Shown in pieces: positions 5,403 to 12,567 of a stretch of DNA of 16,358 nt. The translations under genes were made by a program, and so were the position numbers. The stretch spans positions 1-16,358 of the forward strand of contig DYRC01000028.1 of NCBI GenBank assembly GCA_020718925.1. Reading direction: 5' to 3'. This DNA comes from Desulfonema limicola. Lineage in GTDB: Bacteria > Desulfobacterota > Desulfobacteria > Desulfobacterales > DYRC01. The notes beneath the pieces are model-generated. The model searched no databases, had not been told where the DNA came from, and saw nothing but the letters and a program-made list of their open reading frames with translations. The stretch's first letter is position 1, and every line of letters starts with the position of its first letter.

Positions 5403-7844
5403 ATGCACAAAAAGAATTGGGGAATGTTTTTTGTTATTGCGCTGCTGCTGATTGCGCTGACCGGGTGTTCGTCTTCAGATGATGAATGTACGCCGATACC
5501 TGAAATAAAAACAACAGTTGACGTTACCCGCGATGCCAAAGGCGTATGGTTTATCAGCGGGACAAAGGATGCCACATATTACAACATTTTTGAAGCAATG
5601 GGCTATGCGGTTGCCACAGACCGTTTATGGCAGACTGAAAAGTATCGGCGATCAGCCCGCGGACGGCTTGCCGAAATTTTCGGTTCATCTCAACTGCCAA
5701 CCGATATGTTCATGCGGACTATGGGCTATTCGGATCAGGAATTGCAAGCCGGATTTGACGCGCTGGATAAAGAGAGTCAGAATGTGATTACCGCGTATGT
5801 GGCAGGGTTTAATCGGCGCATTGCCGAAATCCGCAAAGACAAATCCCTGCTTCCGTTTGAATTTGCAGCCATCGGTGCCAAACTGGGCGTTGAGTTTATT
5901 CCTGAAGATTGGAGCGTGTCAGATGTGTTGGCATGGGAAAGCCTGATGCTCAGAAATTTCAATCCCGAAGGTTATGAAAATCAGGAGCAGTTGAATAATG
6001 CAAAGCTGTATGCCGTGCTGTCCTTAAAGTTTCCCAAAGACGCTCAGGCAATGTTTGATGATTTACGCTGGACAAATGATCCGGAAGCGTTGAGCTATAT
6101 TTCGTTCAAACCCCGCGCTGCTCAGACAAGGGCAGAGGCAGATGACAGCCTTCCGGCGGTTGACGATATCAGCGAAGCAGCGGATGCGATCCTTGAAACG
6201 CAGACATCCGTGATGGAAAATCTGAAAGAAATCAATGCTTATGTGAAAATGGGCAGCTATGCGTGGACCGTATCCGGACAAAAAACCGCCAGCGGCAACC
6301 CGATCATTTATTCAGGTCCTCAGATGGGTTTTTCCACGCCCTCAATTGTGATGGAAGGCTCTGTCCGGGCGGCTGATCTCAATATTTCCGGGATGGCGGT
6401 TCCCGGAATCCCCGGTATCGTTATCGGACGCACGCCGCATCACGCATGGTCTATGCAGGTCGGTCATGCTCACAGCGCGGATTATTATCTGGAATCTCCT
6501 GATGCGGTAAAACTGCATCGCACGGAAACTATCAAAGTTGCCGGAGCCGCGTCTGTGCAGTTGCCGATATATCGCAGTTCTCACGGGGCAATCATCAATC
6601 CCATGCCCTACAATCCTTCTACATACATTCCGAGTGCGACCAATCCGATTGTATCTTGGAAATACGCAAATTCAGGCTATGAATTTCAGACAACGAAGGC
6701 ATATCTGGATATTGCCCGCGCTCAGAATATGGATGATTTCGGAAAAGCGATTGAAAACGTCGGCGTAAGCCAGCATTTCTGCTATGCGGACAAAGAGGGA
6801 AACATTGCCTATTGGATGTCCGGCAGAGACCCGCTCCGTACTGCTGCGGATTATCGTTTTCCCCAGGGATTTTTACCGGGCGCACCGGTTATGGAATGGG
6901 ATGCGGCAGTCTTAAAGCCTCGGTCAACAGATCGCAATACCACTCGCGGATTTTACGGAGGCTGGAATAATAAAACCAGCGGCAGTTATGCCAATTCTTC
7001 AAATAATCCGTCTTACTTTTTCGGACCCTTTCACCGGGCGCATGTCATAGATGAGTATCTGTCTTCCCACGACAAACTCACATTTGAGCAGTTAAGAGAT
7101 TTGGCATTGGATATTGCCGCAACCGATTCTATCGGACTTGGCGGAAATCCGTGGAAATTTGTAGAAAAATATTTTTCCGATGCGGTTCAGGCGGCAGTGG
7201 ATCCGGTCAGTTCAAGCGATGAGCGCATGTCGCTTCTGTCATTATTAAGAAGCTGGGACGGACATTTTGTAGCAGGCGGAGCCAGTCAGTGGGCTTCGGG
7301 CAAGGATCGTGCCAATGAATGGATGTTGACAGACGCATGGATTCGGGAAGCGATTCGCCTGACATTTGAAGATGAATTGGGCGATTCTTACAAAACTCAG
7401 AATATGACCGTGCTGTTCAATGTCATGCTTCACTCACTAAAAGGTGCATCATCCGGAATTGTCAACAAATATAACTGGTTTCAAAATCTTTCAGACCCGA
7501 AAGCACCTCAGACGGCAAATGACATCATTACAGCCGCCCTGAACAACGCGATTGCCAAGCTGGGAACTCTGCCTTGGGGCAATGATAAGCGCGGAACCAT
7601 TGACTATAAACATGATCTGATCGGCGTTGTTCATACCATGCCGTTTGCGTCTCGCTCAACCTATGCTCATTGCGTGGAAATCGGGGCATCCGGACCTGTG
7701 AGGATTCAGAGCATGTTCCCGCTCGGACAATCTGGAAACATCACGATGGGCGCGGATGGAAAGCCGGTATTTGACAAAAATTTCTTCAGCATGGCACCGG
7801 AATACGATGCTTTTGCGCCAAGAGATTTTCCGCTTTTTCAATAG
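5403..7844 (+). CDS. Penicillin acylase family lipoprotein (Ntn hydrolase, S45)
   Basis: The product (813 aa) is a penicillin/AHL acylase-type amidohydrolase. Such enzymes hydrolyse amide bonds of acylated substrates after self-cleavage into alpha and beta chains. The start ATG 5403 has a good Shine-Dalgarno (AAGGAG) and begins a lipoprotein signal ending LTGC (Cys22), so the enzyme is probably anchored to the periplasmic side of a membrane. The alpha chain shows the usual GYAVATDRLWQ and AYVAGFNRRI segments. The autocleavage site is Gly284-Ser285 in MGSYAWTVSG, making Ser285 the N-terminal nucleophile. The beta chain has YSGPQMGF, GIVIGRTPHHAWSMQVG and a late Trp/Asn-rich PSYFFGP region. Length and order fit the family. 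Its substrate (beta-lactam, acyl-homoserine lactone, peptide or other amide) cannot be read from sequence. The gene has its own promoter, and a membrane protein gene lies 93 bp downstream. Confidence 0.93.
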   Translation: MHKKNWGMFFVIALLLIALTGCSSSDDECTPIPEIKTTVDVTRDAKGVWFISGTKDATYYNIFEAMGYAVATDRLWQTEKYRRSARGRLAEIFGSSQLPTDMFMRTMGYSDQELQAGFDALDKESQNVITAYVAGFNRRIAEIRKDKSLLPFEFAAIGAKLGVEFIPEDWSVSDVLAWESLMLRNFNPEGYENQEQLNNAKLYAVLSLKFPKDAQAMFDDLRWTNDPEALSYISFKPRAAQTRAEADDSLPAVDDISEAADAILETQTSVMENLKEINAYVKMGSYAWTVSGQKTASGNPIIYSGPQMGFSTPSIVMEGSVRAADLNISGMAVPGIPGIVIGRTPHHAWSMQVGHAHSADYYLESPDAVKLHRTETIKVAGAASVQLPIYRSSHGAIINPMPYNPSTYIPSATNPIVSWKYANSGYEFQTTKAYLDIARAQNMDDFGKAIENVGVSQHFCYADKEGNIAYWMSGRDPLRTAADYRFPQGFLPGAPVMEWDAAVLKPRSTDRNTTRGFYGGWNNKTSGSYANSSNNPSYFFGPFHRAHVIDEYLSSHDKLTFEQLRDLALDIAATDSIGLGGNPWKFVEKYFSDAVQAAVDPVSSSDERMSLLSLLRSWDGHFVAGGASQWASGKDRANEWMLTDAWIREAIRLTFEDELGDSYKTQNMTVLFNVMLHSLKGASSGIVNKYNWFQNLSDPKAPQTANDIITAALNNAIAKLGTLPWGNDKRGTIDYKHDLIGVVHTMPFASRSTYAHCVEIGASGPVRIQSMFPLGQSGNITMGADGKPVFDKNFFSMAPEYDAFAPRDFPLFQ

Positions 7845-7890
7845 GTTTGCAGCCCTTGTTATGAATGAATATAACGAATTGAAGTATCTG

Positions 7891-7932
7891 ATAACCCCTC
7901 TCCGTTTCGGGGAGGGGCAGGGGAGGGGTTAT
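7891..7932 (+). repeat. Short family 2-like inverted repeat that carries a Shine-Dalgarno
   Basis: ATAACCCCTC (7891-7900) is the exact inverse of GAGGGGTTAT (7923-7932). Inside, CCCCTCTCC (7895-7903) can pair instead with GGGGAGGGG (7909-7917) around a GTTTC loop. A second GGGGAGGGG (7920-7928) includes GGAGGGG, 9 nt before the ATG at 7938. The element therefore provides the ribosome binding site of the next gene, which is free in one fold and paired in the other. The alternative folds are seen as pairing potential only. Confidence 0.65.
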
Positions 7933-7937
7933 TAATC

Positions 7938-9203
7938 ATGGGAATCCGACTCAGATCAACATTGATGGTGCTGATGTCAACCGCGTTGTTTTTCGGCTTT
8001 TTACACCTGTTTGTTCCGAACGGTTCTGATTTCAATTTTGAACGGCTGCATATTTTTCTCTTCAATTTGTGCAGCGGCGGGACTATCGTGCTGTATTACA
8101 CTGAAAATGTTTACAAAGCATCTGTAAGAGTCATGGCTTTCTGTGTGTTGGCGATGGCGTATGCGATAGCTGCTTTTTTGAAAATATATATTCCTGCGAT
8201 GATGATTGCGGTTGTACTCGCGCTCATTGTCGAGAGCGTCAGAATTGAAAAATTCTCGGTTTTTCCGATCAATTTCTTCAAATCATCTGCGCCGGTGCAT
8301 GAAAAATTTCATCAAGCCTCGTTGTTATGCCTGTCTATCGGGCTGGTGATGTCAGCAATGGTGATTTTAAACAATGAATATCTTAAACTCATCACCATCC
8401 GCAAACTTCAACTGGACACGTTTTTTCTGGGATTTTCATTTCCATTATCGCTGATCAGCATGTCGGTCATGTTTTCTTTGATGAAAGAGGAAATGAACAG
8501 ACTGATCCATATTCTGAAAAATGTGAGTTTCTGGGCAGTTACGCTTGGCGTTATCACATTTTTCGGATTCATCATGGCTGAACAATTGGCATGGCAGGTG
8601 GTCATCACAACGATTCTGACAATGGCGGTTATTTTAATTCTCTACCTTTTCAAGACATTAGGCGTTCATGTTCAGCAGAAAAATTTTTTACTCTCCGGCA
8701 TGGTGTTTTTGCTGTTCACGGCAATTACCGGAATTGCTTATATTATTCTGGAATTTTTTCCTGCGTATTATACGCCGCAGGCATCGAAGTTTCTGCTCAA
8801 ACTGCACGCATTTGTGTCGCTGTACGGATGGAATTTAAGCGGGCTGGCGGTGATTTGCCGGTATCGGGATTTTCCGATTCTGCTGCATTCTGAAAAAATC
8901 ATTTTCTTTCATTGGCTGATTGTGCTGATTCTTGCGCCGATTGGCGTATATTGCCGATTTTTTGCGGTAATCGCTGTTTTTGCCTATACCGTTTTGCTGT
9001 ATATCATTTTTTCAACAAGAGGATCGTCTGAGTTCAGTTTTAAAAGAACCACTACCATTGAAGCGTTGAAAGAATATCTGTTCAAAATCAATAAAAATTT
9101 CCTTTCAGAAGAGGCACACCGTCAGTCGTTATCGGTAAGCAGAAAATCCGATCCGTCAGATGATGTTTGGGAAAACAATATAGATGACAGCGATTGGAGA
9201 TAA
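7938..9203 (+). CDS. Polytopic membrane protein of unknown function
   Basis: This 421-aa protein has roughly 11-12 hydrophobic segments between residues 8 and 357. Examples are around 8-26, 62-80, 83-99, 129-145, 163-182, 196-213, 219-236, 250-272 and two near 319-357. A soluble C-terminal tail of about 60 residues follows, ending acidic (DDVWENNIDDSDWR). It is clearly an inner-membrane protein. No transporter signature is recognised. The segment LKLHAFVSLYGWNLSGLAVICR, a His followed by Gly-Trp at the start of a helix, is faintly like heme-copper oxidase or NnrS-type membrane proteins, but this is weak. The start ATG 7938 is chosen for the GGAGGGG 9 nt upstream, which lies inside a repeat. 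It lies 93 bp after the acylase gene with no clear promoter of its own, so the two may be cotranscribed. Confidence 0.85.
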   Translation: MGIRLRSTLMVLMSTALFFGFLHLFVPNGSDFNFERLHIFLFNLCSGGTIVLYYTENVYKASVRVMAFCVLAMAYAIAAFLKIYIPAMMIAVVLALIVESVRIEKFSVFPINFFKSSAPVHEKFHQASLLCLSIGLVMSAMVILNNEYLKLITIRKLQLDTFFLGFSFPLSLISMSVMFSLMKEEMNRLIHILKNVSFWAVTLGVITFFGFIMAEQLAWQVVITTILTMAVILILYLFKTLGVHVQQKNFLLSGMVFLLFTAITGIAYIILEFFPAYYTPQASKFLLKLHAFVSLYGWNLSGLAVICRYRDFPILLHSEKIIFFHWLIVLILAPIGVYCRFFAVIAVFAYTVLLYIIFSTRGSSEFSFKRTTTIEALKEYLFKINKNFLSEEAHRQSLSVSRKSDPSDDVWENNIDDSDWR

Positions 9204-9272
9204 GATAGTGTATCTGAAATCTCCTTCTCAGATGATGGTTGATAAAATCTCGACCTGATTCAAACGCAACAC

Positions 9273-9302
9273 AGCCGGACGATATTGTTCGCTCGGCTTT
9301 TC
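9273..9302 (+). terminator. Rho-independent terminator after the membrane protein gene
   Basis: AGCCG-GA-CGA (9273-9282) pairs with TCG-CT-CGGCT (9289-9298) across a 6-nt loop, leaving a 2-nt internal mismatch. TTTT and further T-rich sequence follow. It lies 70 bp after the stop of the membrane protein gene and just before the rplM promoter, so it insulates the ribosomal operon. Confidence 0.65.
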
Positions 9303-9320
9303 ATTTTTCTGATTTTTTTC

Positions 9321-9350
9321 TTGACACGGGACGCTTTTTTAATTTAAAAT
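9321..9350 (+). promoter_or_regulatory. Sigma-70-like promoter of rplM-rpsI
   Basis: A perfect TTGACA (9321-9326) and TAAAAT (9345-9350) are separated by 18 bp. The expected start near 9357 leaves a leader of under 30 nt with AAGGAG before the GTG at 9385. Confidence 0.7.
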
Positions 9351-9384
9351 AACGGATTACAGATGTGAAGCAAGGAGTGACACC

Positions 9385-9822
9385 GTGAAAAAATATACAT
9401 ACAGTGCGAACAAGGCGGATAATGCCGAAAAGTGGGTGGTGGTAGATGCCCAGGGAGCAATTCTTGGCAGATTGGCAAGCGCTGTGGCTGCCCGAATCCG
9501 GGGCAAACATAATCCCCTCTATACGCCTCATGCAGACACCGGGGACAGTGTGATTGTTATCAATGCGGAAAAAATTGCGTTTACCGGCAAAAAGCTGGAG
9601 CAGAAATGCTATTACCGGCATAGCGGCTATATGGGCGGTCTCAAGACCATAACGGCAAAAGAGCTTTTGGCAAAAAGACCTGAAGATATTATCATGTTTG
9701 CCGTAAAAGGTATGTTGCCTAAAAACAAGCTGGGAAGACAGTTGTTTAAAAAATTGAGAGTGTATGTCGGAGACAAGCATCCGCACACGGCTCAGAACCC
9801 TGAAATTCTCAAATTATCATAA
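9385..9822 (+). CDS. rplM: 50S ribosomal protein L13
   Basis: This 145-aa protein is L13 of the large ribosomal subunit, an early-assembling 23S rRNA-binding protein. The order WVVVDAQGAILGRLAS, AARIRGKHNPLYTPHADTGD, VINAEKIAFTGKK, YYRHSGYMGGLK, AVKGMLPKNKLGRQ and LRVYVGDKHPH is diagnostic, and the length is typical. Translation starts at GTG 9385, with AAGGAG 8 nt upstream. rpsI follows 13 bp later in the usual conserved L13-S9 operon, which here has its own promoter. Confidence 0.98.
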   Translation: MKKYTYSANKADNAEKWVVVDAQGAILGRLASAVAARIRGKHNPLYTPHADTGDSVIVINAEKIAFTGKKLEQKCYYRHSGYMGGLKTITAKELLAKRPEDIIMFAVKGMLPKNKLGRQLFKKLRVYVGDKHPHTAQNPEILKLS

Positions 9823-9835
9823 TTGAGGACATGCG

Positions 9836-10231
9836 ATGCAAAAAGAAAAGACATATTACGCAACGGGAAGACGGAAAACCGCCATTGCAAGAACGTGGCT
9901 GATGCCCGGCACCGGCAAAGTGGTCGTAAATGACCGTCCGGCAGAGGTATATTTTCCAACAGAATCATCTAAGACCGTTATGCTTCAGCCCCTGACCCTG
10001 ACCAATCTGATTGGCAGTTTCGATGTGAAAGTTACGGTCAAAGGCGGCGGCATTGCAGGACAGGTCGGCGCAATTCGACATGGCATTACCCGTGCGCTGA
10101 TTTTAGCTGATCCGGAATTACGCTCTGTGTTGAAAAAAGCCGGATTTGTCAGACGCGATCCGAGAATCAAAGAGCGGAAAAAATACGGTCAGAGATCTGC
10201 CCGCGCCCGTTTCCAGTTCTCCAAACGTTAA
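9836..10231 (+). CDS. rpsI: 30S ribosomal protein S9
   Basis: This 131-aa protein is S9 of the small subunit, whose C-terminal tail reaches the P-site tRNA. It shows YYATGRRKTAIARTWL, the GTGKVVVNDRP block, VTVKGGGIAGQVGAIRHGI, the RRDPRIKERKKYG stretch and the canonical ending RARFQFSKR with its terminal Lys-Arg. It is preceded by GAGG 8 nt before the ATG and lies 13 bp after rplM. Its 3' side is followed at once by a structured repeat, which may serve as the operon's terminator. Confidence 0.98.
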   Translation: MQKEKTYYATGRRKTAIARTWLMPGTGKVVVNDRPAEVYFPTESSKTVMLQPLTLTNLIGSFDVKVTVKGGGIAGQVGAIRHGITRALILADPELRSVLKKAGFVRRDPRIKERKKYGQRSARARFQFSKR

Positions 10232-10240
10232 ACTTCTGTA

Positions 10241-10339
10241 CATGGCAATAAATTGCCATGCTATTATCGGCAGTCCCTACGGGACAGGTTTACAGTCCTG
10301 TAGGGACGGAATATAATAGCCCGGAAATTCATTTCCGGG
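10241..10339 (+). repeat. Structured dispersed repeat, family 1, copy B
   Basis: This is the second copy of the element at 76-173. It has a 9-bp hairpin CATGGCAAT/ATTGCCATG (10241-10260), GCTATTA (10260-10266), GTCCC-TAC-GGGAC (10273-10285), GTCC-TGTAG-GGAC (10295-10307), TAATAGC (10314-10320) and the same final hairpin CCCGGAAAT/ATTTCCGGG (10320-10339). Against copy A, the first stem swaps a C-G pair (76/91) for T-A (10243/10258), a compensatory change that supports a conserved fold. It lies between the convergent rpsI and kinase-like genes, ending 8 bp from the latter's stop. Confidence 0.88.
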
Positions 10340-10347
10340 ATGATCTG

Positions 10348-12393
10348 TTATTCAGATTCAGGAATCGTTTTCTCATACGACATGGTTTCTTCTGTTGAGA
10401 TTTCTTCGACAGAAATGGTTTTTTCATAAGAAACCTGATCCGTAATATCAAGCTCCGTATCACAGATGCTTTCCGTATCATCCCACTCCGGCTTATACAT
10501 GGTCGTGTTCACCACTTCAAACATAAAGCTCAGAAGATCATACACCGATATCTGAGGATTTTCTTTATTCAACAATTCTTTATACCGATTTTTTTCGTTA
10601 TATTCAGATTTCAATTCTTCCAGTTTTTGTAAAAAGCTGATGATTCTGAGCCGGATAGCAGGCTGAGATTGGGGAACATTGACGCCTTTTTCCCAGTTGA
10701 TGCGGGATTGCCGGATCATTTTATGAGAAGCCCTGAGCAAATCCTGACAGCTTTTTTCGCTCTTGAAAATATTCTGAGATCGGATATGAGATCGGATGAC
10801 TGACGCCAGATTTGTTTTAAATCTGCTGACTTCCTGTTGAAGAAGGGTACGAAAGCCTTCGGGGATAGAAATTTCAACGACATCAAGCATCTGTCGGTGG
10901 GTTTTGATTTTCTGGAAAAATTCCTGCTGTGCGCTCTGCCAAAATGTACGGCTGCAATATTTGAAGAATTTCTGTATAGTCATGCCGTCAGGCAGAGGAT
11001 TGTGGACGATTTTTCCGATTTTGGGGAGCATCTTCCGGGTTTCATCAAACAGACGATCTCCGGTAATCGTATGATATATCATCACCATCATGGCATACCA
11101 ATCCTGATGGTGCATCACGCGGGGCAGATCCGTGAGCAGCTCTGTCAACACCTCATTTTTAAATAAATGCGAAGGCGTTGCATACGAAGGGGTGCCTGCC
11201 ATCATCGGCTGCAAAATATCCTCATCCTGATATGGTCTGAGCAGCATCGCTGTTTCAAAATCTATCAGCCCCATTGAAAACTCAGCAAAACGCGAATCGC
11301 CGATAACGAAAATATTATCCGGTTTCAAATCGCGTATCGCCACACCCTTGGTGTTCATCACTGCCAACAGCCTCAGAATATTTTTGGTAATGGCTTTGGC
11401 TTTGGTTTTATTTTGCTCAAAGCTTCTGTGATAGACGTATTCGGTCATGGTTTTCCGATATTGTTCTATCACCTTCTTATCATCCGGCGGCATCTGCCTG
11501 AATATCTCGCTTAACTCCTGAGGCGGGATCAGGTTTTCTTCTTTCTGAAAATCGGTTTCAGCCAATTGAAGCAGGAACCATTCTTTCTTTTTATATATCG
11601 GAATACTTAAAATATTATGTTTTTTGGCTAAAACCGTCACATTTTTTTCATAAGCGGTATAAACATCGCTGATGTTGAAAAATAACGTGCTTTTATCCGC
11701 ACCGTATTTTTCCTCAAACGTCAGGGCGTCCCATAAAATATCGGACTGCTCCAGAACTTCTTCACGGAATTTGTTTTTCCGGTCGTGCATGTTTTCCAAG
11801 ACCGTACTGAAGAAAGAATGCTTTGACAAGCTCATAAAAAAGGCAAAGGTATCGCCGATTTTCAGAAATTGCTGAGAAAACGTATCTTGCCTGAGAGATT
11901 CGATATATTTCTGCTCAAGGTCTTCCGGGAAAATATCCGACTCGGAACAAAACGGGGGAATTTTTTTCAACAACGCAGATATGCTGGGGAATATACATTC
12001 AATATCCGGCATGAGATGCTTTGCGATTCTTCTTTCCGCATGAATGCCTTCAATATATTTTTCAAAATCCCTGATCGGAGAAGGCGGAATTTTGACCACC
12101 AGAATATCGTCATAAAATACCTTGAAACACTTGCTCTTACTGCCTGTTCCATCGCCTAACGGCGCGATGCCCATTCTGCGGGACATCCATTTATCATCCC
12201 GGCGTACCTGAAGTTCATACGTTTCAGTCTGACCATAAGTCTGTGATTCTATATATATAAATTTTCCAAGGTCTTGTTCGGACGCAGCCAATTGAAGCTT
12301 GTAGGTGTTCAGAAAAAAGCGCAATACGCTTTCTTTGACATACACAAACTGTTTTTTATCGGAAAAATCCGTACTTTTCATCGTGCTGTTCAT
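10348..12393 (-). CDS. Large divergent Ser/Thr protein kinase-like protein
   Basis: This 681-aa soluble protein has an unusual kinase core. A Gly-rich loop LGDGTGSK (residues 79-86) is followed by VVKIPP with Lys101 as the likely ATP-binding Lys. The catalytic loop is IRDLKPDN (Asp355, Asn360), lacking the usual His. The metal-binding motif is DFE (Asp378), not DFG. AGTPSYATPS (399-408) stands in for the activation-loop end, and DWY (431-433) fits subdomain IX. The gap between Lys101 and Asp355, about 250 residues, is far longer than in ordinary kinases, so an insertion of over 100 residues splits the lobes. The C-terminal tail is acidic and repeats SYEKTI twice (655-660, 672-677), with several Thr-Glu pairs. 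There is no signal peptide or TM. It is divergent from the receptor kinase at 12568. Catalytic residues are present, so activity is plausible; the substrate is unknown. Confidence 0.82.
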   Translation of the reverse strand: MNSTMKSTDFSDKKQFVYVKESVLRFFLNTYKLQLAASEQDLGKFIYIESQTYGQTETYELQVRRDDKWMSRRMGIAPLGDGTGSKSKCFKVFYDDILVVKIPPSPIRDFEKYIEGIHAERRIAKHLMPDIECIFPSISALLKKIPPFCSESDIFPEDLEQKYIESLRQDTFSQQFLKIGDTFAFFMSLSKHSFFSTVLENMHDRKNKFREEVLEQSDILWDALTFEEKYGADKSTLFFNISDVYTAYEKNVTVLAKKHNILSIPIYKKKEWFLLQLAETDFQKEENLIPPQELSEIFRQMPPDDKKVIEQYRKTMTEYVYHRSFEQNKTKAKAITKNILRLLAVMNTKGVAIRDLKPDNIFVIGDSRFAEFSMGLIDFETAMLLRPYQDEDILQPMMAGTPSYATPSHLFKNEVLTELLTDLPRVMHHQDWYAMMVMIYHTITGDRLFDETRKMLPKIGKIVHNPLPDGMTIQKFFKYCSRTFWQSAQQEFFQKIKTHRQMLDVVEISIPEGFRTLLQQEVSRFKTNLASVIRSHIRSQNIFKSEKSCQDLLRASHKMIRQSRINWEKGVNVPQSQPAIRLRIISFLQKLEELKSEYNEKNRYKELLNKENPQISVYDLLSFMFEVVNTTMYKPEWDDTESICDTELDITDQVSYEKTISVEEISTEETMSYEKTIPESE

Positions 12394-12493
12394 TGCGTCA
12401 GGTGTTCCCGAAAAAGATTAGGGTATAATATTCTTTTACCTCAAAATTCTTTTTCTTTCAAGATAAGGATTTCACATTCCCAAGTTCTTTCTG

Positions 12494-12522
12494 TTGCTTT
12501 TCAGTTGAAATAATTTTATAAA
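12494..12522 (+). promoter_or_regulatory. Sigma-70-like promoter of the receptor kinase gene
   Basis: TTGCTT (12494-12499) and TATAAA (12517-12522) are separated by 17 bp, within the 174-bp divergent gap. AGAAGGGG lies 7 nt before the ATG at 12568. No equally good promoter was found for the opposite kinase-like gene, although TATTAT occurs on the minus strand near 12422-12427. Confidence 0.55.
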
Positions 12523-12567
12523 AAGCCTCTTTCAGTATGGCTTACCGTAAGAAGAAGGGGAATTTTC

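Noticed and set aside
9301..9786. Open frame of 161 codons on the minus strand
   Set aside because: It lies antisense to rplM and its promoter, and its protein shows no recognisable features.
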